This document shows, piece by piece, positions 13,181-25,100 of a DNA stretch of 64,000 bases (position 1 is the stretch's first letter; every line of letters starts with the position of its first letter). The DNA comes from Vanessa cardui. Taxonomy: Eukaryota; Arthropoda; Insecta; Lepidoptera; Nymphalidae. Both the position numbers and the translations under genes were made by a program. The notes under the pieces were generated by a model that worked only from the letters and a program-made list of their open reading frames with translations, was not told where the DNA came from and ran no database searches. The stretch spans positions 4,030,803 through 4,094,802 of the forward strand of contig NC_061129.1 of NCBI RefSeq assembly GCF_905220365.1, read 5' to 3'.

Positions 13181-16100
13181 CTGAGCACAAAGTAAAGTAA
13201 AGTAAAGTAACAGCCTGTAAATTTCCCACTGCTGAGATAAGGCCTCCTCTTCCATTAAGGAGAGGGTTTGGAACGTATTCCACCACGCTGCTCCAATGCG
13301 GGTTGGTGGAATGCACATGTGGCAGAATTTCGATGAAATTAGACACATGCAGGTTTCCTCACGATGTTTTCCTTCACCGCCGAGCATGAGATGAATTATA
13401 AACACAATTAAGCACATATATATAGTGGTAATTGCCTGGGTTTGAACCCGCAATCATCGGTTAAGATGCACGCGTTCTAACCACTGGGCCATCTGTCTGA
13501 GCACAGGGGAATGTCAATTGTACTCCAAGTCTATAGTCACCTTCGACGACGATTCACTATGTAAATTAGTAATACTTGGGGTCATGGACGTATGGGATTC
13601 GAGACACGAGGTCCGCTGGAGGAAATTAAGGGTTCAATAAAACGAGTGTGATGCCAATGAGAAATTTATTTTAATATTCAGAAAAAACATTGTAAGTACA
13701 TACAAAAGAAGTACATTTCGTAAATACTTTAGCCGAAAATATATCGAAACGCATTCATACACTAAACACAATAAAACATTTTAAAAGTACTGTAGTAACT
13801 AATAAAAAAATATTACCCACGATACAGTGTGCTTATTAAAATTATAAACCAATCGAACAACATAAAATAATTAATAATTTAAATAAACGTCTTATATTTG
13901 TAATGGAATTGATCGGCAGACTGGTTTTAATGGAACTAAATAGGCAAGAAATTACTAAAGCCAATACACAACATGCTGCCGACCCGCGGCGCACTGTCTT
14001 TTTACAATCAGTCATATAATGCCATGAGCTTACAACGAACCATCTACAATTTGCAATTAAATCATTAAAACCAGCCATATGATAAACATATACCCAAGCA
14101 CCACAAGCTAATAAATATATTATATTTATGGATAAATTATATATTAATCTATATAATAGTATGTATGTACTTAAGTATATAAAAATGTTGTACTTGAAAA
14201 TTTAAAGCTCAATAATAATTAATTTTTAAAAAGCTTTCCAAAATATTATATAGAAAGATCAAATATGAAAAGTCTGAAAATAATTATAAGTTAATCTAGT
14301 ATATATAACACGGCTATCAATGTATATAATGCGAAAGAATTATTAATAACTGTGCGTTACACACTTAAATATTGTAATTAAAGAAAAATTATAAAATAAA
14401 TGGTTTAAATAATAATTGATGTGGCAGCTCTAACTTTTCTTAGTAAATGCATTAAGTATACACACTTGAAAGCTAATTGAAATGAATATACTTAGTCTAG
14501 CTTTATTGTAAAGGATATATTGATAGCCATCTTTAAAAATAAACCTTTCATACATATACACAAAAATAATGAACAATAAGATATAGAAACAAAATTTAGA
14601 ATCAAAACATACAAATACTATTTATATAATACAAAGACTATAGTCTTTTAAAATATTAAAACATCTTTGGAATGCAAGTTGTTGACTCGAACGACCAAAA
14701 ATGTAGAAATCTACTTTATATTGCATTAAAAATAATTGTAATAGTAGTAATGGTTTCGAAAAAACTGTAAATTTGGCAACATTTTTAAAAACACAGTCGC
14801 ACAATTATTTACTCTGTGTTCTTAAAAAGTGTAAGTGTGAGCGAGCAGCGCCCCTAGCTGTTGCATTACGAACTTCAAACAAACTTAGAAATTGAAACCA
14901 AACATTATAATTTACGATTAATATTTGCACTAGAGGAATAAGATTTACATTGAAAGTCGCCAAGTCACAAATATGTAAGTACATACATTTAAAACACCTC
15001 ATAAATGCAAAATCACCGAAGTTGTTGGCAACACAGGTTAGGTTGGCATGTTTAGGAATATACGTTAGTATTGATTGAATTATAAAAATGTCTTTTTAGA
15101 TTATCTTTTATCCAATAGTTATACGAAAAAAAGCCTCAAAATATAAGTCTAAATATCACTACGCACTAAAGAGAACCGTTTACAGTCGAAAGAATAATAA
15201 AACCCTGCTATTGTGTATATTTTTAATGGATGGGCGAACTGTCAAGTTTCCTACCTTGTGGTAAGAAGTCAGAACCGTCCATAGATATTAGCGCTGTTAT
15301 AAATATTAACCATTGTTTACATCGCCTACTATAATGGGGATAGCATAAGAAGATTAGATATGATATCCCTTTTGCCTGTAGTTACACTGGCTCACTCACC
15401 ATAACCCGTCACAACAATACTACGTATTGGTGTTCGGCGGTAGAGTATGTTATAAGTAAGCTTAAGTCATACTACCAAAGAAATTGCAACAGAAATTTAG
15501 TTACGAAATAAAATATGAATTGTAAGCTTGTTGCTAAATATTTCGAAACTGTAAACGGCCCACGAATAAATATTATAATTACGCGTTTGCATTAAAAATA
15601 CAATAACGATATGAAATTTCGATTAAGGCATACGATTCTTATTTTATAAGAAATATTCGACTGGGTAGCACTACGTTTTAAATTAATTCGTACGTTACAA
15701 TTAAGATCTTAATTATTAATAAGATTAATGCACCAATATTTTCGTGAAACATTGTACTTTCGAACTGATTTTATTATCATTTTCACAAACTTCATATATC
15801 TTTACGCATTGCACCGCAGTATTTCATCTACGTCTTAAGACTATTCCACGTGGTGTCGTAATATATCAATATATTGAAAACAAAGTACGAAATAATTTAC
15901 ATGTGTGCAATGACACACAATTACATTTTTACATACGTATAGTACGACACAACTTAGATGTCGCATCGGCAAAATTCGTAAAACCGATCACATCCGAATT
16001 GAGTACGCTATCCCAAATTATCAATATTTATTTCTCATGCGAATATGATCTTTGCATAAACGTAATAACTTGTAATATCATATGACCTAATATATTCGTC

Positions 16101-19100
16101 AATTTGACGGGTGGATTTACATGCGCTTGCTTTCTCTGACGCGTGAATCTATAGCGACGAATAGCGTCGAATGGCGCGATAGGGAGCTATTTCTATTGGT
16201 TGTGTAAATCGGCAGTAATCGGTTTTAATTTCATTCCATTGCATTTTCCAATGCTACATCTAATTTGTGTCCTACTATATTTAACTTCATTTTACACAAA
16301 TAAAGTTACAATACAATTTCGAATATAACTACACTATAATTTAAAAAAAAAAGATTATAATATCTAAGCGTTATATTAATAAGTGCAATAGTTATTAAGT
16401 CATTGTGATACACAAAACTTAATGCAATATAATCTTAACGGTATTTATACAACTGAAATATTATTTCGGTACAACGCAAGAATACCATTGGCACTACAAA
16501 TGATCAATTTAAAAATTTTCAATATTCATATAAAAATACGGTTTTAGGAAGACAGTCACATACAAAAGTAGTTATTGTTTGGTATAATTACATCGGATTA
16601 TGAGGCTAGGAATAAGGAAATCAAAATGACAGCTGTATCAATACCGCGCTTGACTTATTCTTAGATAATAAATTTTTTTTAAATAAATTAATTTATAAAA
16701 TAAAACGTAAATACGTATCTATAATCATATTACATAGCAAACAAAAACTGAGATCTTCTGTAATTATATAAAAAATATAAAACACACATCAATCAACACA
16801 TATTAACGAAAAAGAAAATCATCAAATAAATAGTACTTAATTTAAGCCTGAAACCTATATAACCTCACCTAAGTAATATACAATTCTTTTTTTAAAATAT
16901 CAAGAAGAAAAAAGCGGAAAAAAATGAGACGCTAAACAGAACCATTCCCTTGTACTTAATAATATATTTTTAAATTGTTTGGCAGTTTATTTGGAGTGTT
17001 AGTGATTTAATGGAAATTCAAAAATATAAATTCTCTTTAGAATGCTACCCATCTAATTTAGGAGAAAGGAAATTGTTCAACATAAGTCTATCAATAACTT
17101 TAAATATAAAAAAAAAAAAAATTATATACAAAAACCATCGTAATAATTACTGGAACGCATCTTTTCATTTTAAGAACATTGGCTCGTATTAAAAATTTTG
17201 TAAATCACACCGTATTTGGTCCATCATAACATACTCCTCTAAACTCGTCTATGAAAACGACTTGTACCATAAGACAGCTGAATTTATCAACGTATACAAT
17301 TCCTTAAATGTTTCAAATACTTTCAATTTCCTTTCATCAGTCTTAACAGATATAAGGAAAGCGGCACTTTTTCTATCATTTATGGATGTAAATATTCAAA
17401 AAAATATTATTAAAAATAGACAGTAATAAACGAATTTTGCTATTCAATTCCATCATTTTTAAACGACACAAGATAAGGATTACTTTTACATACAGACAGA
17501 AAAATTGTTAGAGTGACTTTAAAATAGATAATATTTTATTTTCACTACAGCTCTCAAGTAGTTTATATTACTTTGGGTTTATATTTTGTGCATATTATCA
17601 AATAGAAATATATAAAGTACCGCATTCCATCGTAAACAGCAGCCTCAATTAATTTTCGATCACAGTTTTACTGTTACATTATACAATTATAAGGCATTGT
17701 GTGCACTAACTGGAAATAACCGTGTATTTCATTACAATTAATAACAACTATTCATTTCTACAGCCTTAATTATACGACAGGGTTTTCTTTTTGCAGCGAT
17801 ACCGTCGCGTTACACACGAAGTCTTCTTGTATTGCATTTGCATACACAAACAAGTACATTTTTATGCGATGTCTCTAGACGATAATCCTTATTTCATGAA
17901 GTCAGTCGCCATTAACTCAATATAATGCGTGTTTATTCCTCATTCGTCTGCAACCAAGTCACTTCAAGTGAATCGGTATTGTCGCGAATTTGATATTCAG
18001 TATATAGCTGCAAAAAGTATCTGTATACATAGGGTCTTACTCTTATCATGTATCAGATCAAATATGAAAGGCAGTGGTGAATATTTAGGTATAAAGTTAC
18101 CGTGTATTCACAGAGGATAGAGAATAAGCGCAATCGTAGACACGATAAAACTTCCGAGGCATAAACAAGTATAGAAAATTCTATTCTCTCTGTCTCTCGC
18201 CGTTTCCGTTTCAACTGGCGTCGTGTTAGATTCGTAATTGCCTCGTATGTCGAGATTCATCTTGCCCCTGTCGTATCTGTCCGAATCGATCGCCTCGGTC
18301 AAATCGATCGGAAAATCGACCTCGTCCGTGTCATATATTTCGAGGTGATCGCTCCTGAACACGCCGTCGCCCTTGCAGAACGGCGTCACGAACTGAATCC
18401 TATTCTTCTGGTAGTACGGGCCCCGGGCCCTCGTCTCCTCGGCGTACACCGGCGAATACGGGGGCGAGTCGGCGTCGTCGTCGAGACCGAGCTGATGCTC
18501 GTCCGCTTCGTCGAAGGTGTAGTCCTGGTCGCTGTAGTTGAAGTTGCTGATGCAGCGGTCGTCGGCGTACCGGTGTCGCGGTCGCTCGTAGTTGAGCTCG
18601 ATGGCGTGTGGGGGCGGCCGGGGGGGGCGGGGCGCGGCGGGCGGGGAGGCGGCGTGTGCCAGGAGCGCGCGCACGGTGCGCACGAGTGCGGCGCGCTCGC
18701 CGGACGCGCTCAGCACGTCTGCGGGCGCGCACACGTCCTCCTGGAACACACGCCACCCCTCGCTTAGTTTTTTTTTTTTTTTATGGTATAGGTTGGCGGA
18801 CGAGCATATGGGCCACCTGATGGTAAGTCACCATCACCCATAGACAATGACGCTGTGAGAAATATTAACTATTCCTTACATCGTCACTGCGCCACTAACC
18901 TTGGGAACTAAGATGTTATGTCCCTTGTGCCTGAGTGATGAATGGGTGGTACCTACCCAGACGGGCTCGCACAAAGCCCTACCACCAAGTTACAGTACAT
19001 CGCCGCGCCCACTACACCCAACCACAACCGGGTTACGCGCACGCGCCACTCAAACCGACAGATCACATGTGACGTCAAGTGACGTTTTAAATACATTGAA

Positions 19101-22100
19101 AGTTTCCCCCGATTCGTATGTAAACATTTAGGGTTATTGATACGAGTTTTAAAAGCATTCAGTACTTAGTATATTAAAAACATAAACAAATACAACATTG
19201 AGATAATACGTAACTACGAGCAATCGATTTTAGTATATATAATAAAAAATACTAATATTTTCATACAAATACGTAATTATAGATATATATACGTATATAA
19301 AATTTAACATACCTCTTCGACTCCTATTTTCCGACACGCCTCCAGGAAGTTGTCCACGTTTCTTCTACACCTTGCCATCGTTAATTTTGGCTGAAAAAAA
19401 AAATCATAAAAATTAACATATATTTCCCATATTATCGAACATATATCCATTATCTCAGTGTTTAAGGAAATAATATCATAATAACACAAATTTTCCTTCT
19501 TCTTCGAATTCTTGATAAAGTATGTACAACATAAGGACTGTTCAAGTGTACAACATGTTCGCAAACATATTATAAGATTATATGATATCTTACATAATCA
19601 ATAATATAATCAACACTATGATATAATGAGAACATTATAGGTAATTGAAAACTAAGAAATTATTATTCATTATGATTTCCCAATATAAAAAAAGCTTATT
19701 AAATTATTTTTTGTAACCTTATGAGGTTCCTACAAGAGAACAAACAATGTTGTCGCAGTAGGGTATTATAAGTGTGCGGTCACACCTGCGCGGGGGAGGG
19801 CACGTGCACGGAGGCGACAGAGCGCGGTCGCACGTGGTTGGCGAGGTGGCAGAGCACCACGCCGTCAGCCAGTACGGCCGGCAGATGCTCCGGCAGCGAC
19901 ATCTTCAGCCGGCTCTCGATTATCTGAATTGAAATAATTGTATTTAATTAACATGACATTGTATTTTTTAAATGTTAAAAAAGAGTAACTACTGAGTTTC
20001 TTGCCGGTTCTTCTCGGTATAATCTACTTTCCGAACCGGTGGTAGCTTCACTTAATTGTAAAATGACGATTCAAAAGTGCTTATAAAAGCCTACTTGAAT
20101 AAAGTTTATTTTGATTTTGATTTTGAAAAACATTACATTTAGATACTACCATAGACAAAAATGTTTAATACATTGATATCCAACATCACATACAGTACTC
20201 TGAGCCCAATGTAAGTAGCTAAAGAACTTGTGTTGTGGCAAATCAGAAGTAAAGGCGGTACCACAAACACGCAGACGCAAGACAACATAGAAAATTATCG
20301 GAGTGGCGTATCAATGAGCATTTAGATACTACTATAGACAAAAATGTTTAATACATTGATATCCAACAACATCACATACAGTACTTTGAGCCCAATGTAA
20401 GTAGCTAAAGCACTTGTGTTGTGTAAAATCAGAAGTAAAGGCGGTACCACAATAACCCAGACGCAAGAAAACATAGAAAATTATTTTCTACATTGACTCG
20501 GCCGAGAATCGAACCCGGGACCTCGGAGTGGCATATCATGAGAAAAGGAATTAGTGTCATTTAGTTCATATTTTGGATACTGCGATACAGAATTTGATTT
20601 TGATTTAGGTATACTTTTTTGCCGTCTACATATAATGCAATATGGTGTGACATAAAATTACTTAGCATTATTAGTATGTAGAGTTTATTTTAAACGTAGA
20701 TACATAACACAATTAAATGAAATAATTCAAATAATAAATGAAAGATCATTCAACTCAGTAACCGTGTCAACTCGTTATTAATAGTTTTTTATCAAAAAGT
20801 AAACGATCAGATAGAACTCTTGCAAAAAAATCGACCTAAAACATAACGTCGTATTGACTAACATAATTCTTGGTGGTAGGGCTTTGTTGCAAGCCCGTCT
20901 GGGTAGGTACCACCCACTCATCAGTTATTCTACCGCCAAATAACAATACTCGGTATTGTTGTGTTCCGGTCTGAAGGGTGAGTGAGCCAGTGTAACTACA
21001 GGCACAAGGGACATAACATCTTAGTTTCCAAGGTTTGTGGCGCATTGACGATTTAAGGAATACTTAATATTTCTTACAGCGTCATTGTCTATGGGCGATG
21101 ATGACCACTTACCATCAGGTGGCCCATATGCTCGTCCGCCAAACTATACCATAAAAAAAAAAAAATTACCGTCCTCAGCTGCTGTAGTAACTCCGTTTCC
21201 TCCTTCTGCTTATCAAACTCCCTCTTCATGGTGAAGCTGAGCTTGTCCGGGGGCGTGTCCTTGTTCCAGGGTATCTTGGCCGGCTTGGCGCCCGCTCCTT
21301 TCAAGTACGACACCGTCGTCGTTAGCAGCTTCGCGTCGCCGTTGACCGTGCGCGGTATATTCGACTTGAGACTGTTCGCATAGCCCATCGTATTCGTCGG
21401 GGACTTGTTTGGTGAGGTCGGTTTGGAGTACGAATCCGTGCCGTTCAGTCGCGTGTAGTCGACGTTTCCGTTGACGGACGCGTACATTTTGTTGACGTTT
21501 CGTGACGGAACGACTTTTTGGACGGGCCGCTTCGTTTCCTCCACTTTTTCCTGATTGCCGTTCTGTGCTTGAAACCTCCGGGGCGTCGAGTGCAGGACGG
21601 GCGAGTTGGGCGAGACGATTGAAGCGTTGGGTGAGGTCGTTGAATTCGAAGACAGGGATCGGTTGTAGGGAGATATGTTACTGTATCCGTTGATGGGCGA
21701 GTGGGGGGACTTCTGGAAGTGCACGGGGCTCTGGTTGAGGGAGTGCGAGTTGGAGTCCAGCTCGGGGGAGGGGGAGGGCTGGTCGCAGCGCGGCCGGTAC
21801 ACGTCCTGCTGACGCTGCTGTCTTAGGGCTTCTTTGTATTGTCTGGAATTTTCGAAAATATTTCCATTAGTTTAAAGAAAATTACGAATTACTTGCGTGG
21901 TTAAATTTCTTTCTATTCAATGTTAACATTTTACTGGCAGTGTACTGAAGCTCGTGCAAAATTTTAGTAGAAGCATTTCACAAAGCTGACATAATAGCGG
22001 TATTAGTACGGTTAAAAGCCTCCCATAGATTTGCAAAGAGCCCTTATCAAATATGTGAAGGTTAAAAGAGCGATTTCAATTACAGCCCCATTCAATCCAC

Positions 22101-25100
22101 GCAAGTGTCGGTTAAGTCGGCGTTTACAACTGGAAGCGTACACAGAGCTTTGATCACATTCACATGGTCAAATGTCTATAAAGTGCACCATCATTATTAA
22201 CAATGCATAGGTAGGCAGACTGGTTAACGAGCCACCTGACGCTGAGTGGTCACCATCACCCATTAAACACTATTCCTTATATTCTTATGCACTATCGATA
22301 AATAGATCTATTTATCTAAGAACGCCCCTCCCCCCTACCTAACAGAAATAATCTAATTTACTTTGGCTGTTTTATTCTTTCATCAGTCATCTCACACACA
22401 CTAAGACATCAATCTTGTAAACACGAGCACACTAACATAATCCGACAATTTAGAGTGGGGGGGCGCACTTTTGTTAGTAATAGATCTTTATCAACATTTT
22501 GAACTTAGCTTCGATGTACCACACAGTTACACTGGCTCACTCGCACTTCAAGCCGGAAACACCAATACTCAGTAATTCTTAATATATAATGAGGTATGGT
22601 TCCACCCAGATTAGCACAAAGCCCTACCACCAAGTATACGAAGTAACAAACATTTAGGTGCATTTTACATCCATTATGATACATTACAAATAAAGCAAAT
22701 ACATGCGACGTAGCCGGTCGGACGTCACAATAAACATATAAACATATAGTGCCGTATGTCCGTGAATGTGTATGATGTACCTGTATGTTTGCTGATGAGC
22801 TAATTTACTCTTATCCTCGCCATTTGAAATGTTCCCTTCAGGTGATATACGGAGGCTGAAAGGGACAACACCGGGGTTAATATAAAAGGGGGCGGAGTAT
22901 GAGGGGTGATGATGTGAGGACGAGCCAAAACTTTTGTTTACCTCTGCATCGGCCGACGTGATAGATATAAAAAAAAAAATTAAAAATTCATATAAGCAAC
23001 TAGATATATACTAGAAGAGGTCTATTAGTGTCCAAGTGTGTGAAGTGTCCAAATCAAGCGTTACGCAAGTCCCGAAATTATAAACATACTGTTCGCTTTC
23101 ATGATGAAATAGTTTACATACTTAAAAAAAATAAAATTATTATGTCACATTATCTCTATGAAAATGCTCCAAACTTTTTTATTGGTCTTCTACTCGTGAG
23201 ACGTTTATATGAGATTTAAATTTCGTAATAAAATGTGAAAATTATTATTTCAAACACATTCTTACTCAGATTAGAAAAGATAGTGTAGAATAGATATTTT
23301 TATTACAAACAGACAGAAAAAAATATATGGGCGAGTAGGTGTTATTTAAAATCCACCAACCATTTAACAATGAATAAAATTTAATATAATTGGAATTGAC
23401 TAATAGAGTATTTCCATACGAGCCTTATTTAGAAACCCATACAACTTTATTAGTAATATTTCATCATGAAAATAAACAGCACATTGTCCGTTCAATATTA
23501 ATTCAGATGACCTTTTAGACTTGTCGAACTGAATACGATATAAAGTAAATAGCATTGAATACATTCGAAGACAAAATTAAACAGGACTTTGTAACGTTCA
23601 AACTACGTAAACCCTTATCGTTTCGAAACCCTCGACTAAATATTACAAACATGTGAGAATCTATATCACAGAAGAAAATCCTTATATAATCTAATTTTGC
23701 AAAGATGAAACTTCTATAATGTTCCATATACTACAACACCCTGTGTAATTAGTTACGTACCCTGTGAGTATAGGCGTTAGGGGGGCCAGGGGAGTTTCGC
23801 TGGAGAGGGACTGCGCCCGCGACAGTGCGGCGCCGGGCGACAGCGTCGACGGAGTGCTGGGTGTGGAGCGGCCCGACCCGCCCGCCTCGCCACACGCTAC
23901 ACGCAAAAGATATCTTCAAGAAAACATCGCTACACAGATTGGGAAAGTGATAGATATATACAACAACAGCCTGTAAATACCCACTGCTGGGCTAAAGGCC
24001 TCCTCTCCCATTGAGAAGGTTTGGAACATATTTGGGCTGTTCCAATGCGGGTTGGTGGAATACACGTGTGGCAGAATTTCTATGAAATTTGTCACATGCA
24101 AGTTTCCTCACGATGTTTTCCTTCACCGCAGAGCATGAGATAAATTATAAATACAAATTAAGCAAATGAATCAGCGTTGCTTGCCTGGGTTTGAACCCGC
24201 AATCATCGGTTAAGATGCACGCGTTCAAATCACTGGGCCATCTCAACTCAGAAAGTAGATATATAAACTTCAATATCGCAAAGAAAAAGTGCTGATATTA
24301 CGTTAAAAATTCTGCAGAATTATTTTTTCCCTAATAGTAACAAAATTATTTCCAGCATTGTAACCTTAATGAATTCAACTATGAGTGGCTTCATTATCAT
24401 CTTTACATAGTATAAAAACAAAGTCGCTTACCGCTGTCTGTCCGTATGTATGCTTAGATCTTTAAAATGACGCAACGGATTTTGACGCTGTTTTTTTTTA
24501 TTAATAGCGTGATTCGAGAGGAGCGTATTTGTATATAATGCATGGACAATATAGTAAAGAAACACTGGTTATTTCAGAAGTTTCTAATGTGATATCGCAA
24601 ATAAACAAATTATAATATATTTAGTATCAGTATTGCACCCTTGCGAAGCCAGGGTATATACGCTAGTAAGTGTATATTTGTTTTTTATTCACCTTCCAAC
24701 GGTTAAGAAACAATCTATATACCATCAATGATCTCAAGACTTACCATCGTTCGACCACCTCTTCTCGACCCCATCGGTGCAGTAGCCGCTGTCCACGACA
24801 TGCCTCGGCTTGTGCCTCAAACAGTCGATGGTCGCGTTACCCGACGTGATCTGATGCGTCCCACTGTTCGGCGAGCTAATGTATGACGTGTGTTTCGCCG
24901 TCCGCCTTGTTTCGTCCACTCTTCTATGTGCCGGCAAGGAATCCTTTATTGCCATATTCTCGAGATATTTGAATATGTGCACGCGCCCGCGCATGCAAAT
25001 CTGTTACGATAAAAGAAACATATATAATAGAAAAAATATCTATATTAATACTATAAACAACAACAACAACAATAACAGCCTGTAAATTCCCACTGCTGGG

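Larger units (their letters stand above)
13500..18107 (-). other. Lrch: LRCH region between the two alternative last exons
   Basis: Intron for the canonical transcript and 3' UTR (upper few hundred bases) for the anchored transcript. Contains a degraded SINE and a MITE, otherwise AT-rich with chance frames only. Confidence 0.6.

Noticed and set aside
12962..13195. Plus-strand Gly-rich 77-codon frame
   Set aside because: Antisense of the canonical LRCH last exon; glycine run is the complement of Pro/Ala codons.
15744..16085. 113-codon plus-strand frame
   Set aside because: Its second half is the left part of a MITE, also found at 31.0 and 36.4 kb; first half is AT-rich chance sequence.
18400..18756. 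Arg/Ala-rich minus-strand frame of 118 codons
   Set aside because: It is the second frame of the same exon and does not continue the CH domain.
18345..18843. Plus-strand frames of 70-140 codons rich in Gly/Arg/Ala
   Set aside because: They are antisense shadows of the GC-rich LRCH alternative exon; the minus frame has the aligned CH end and splice phase.
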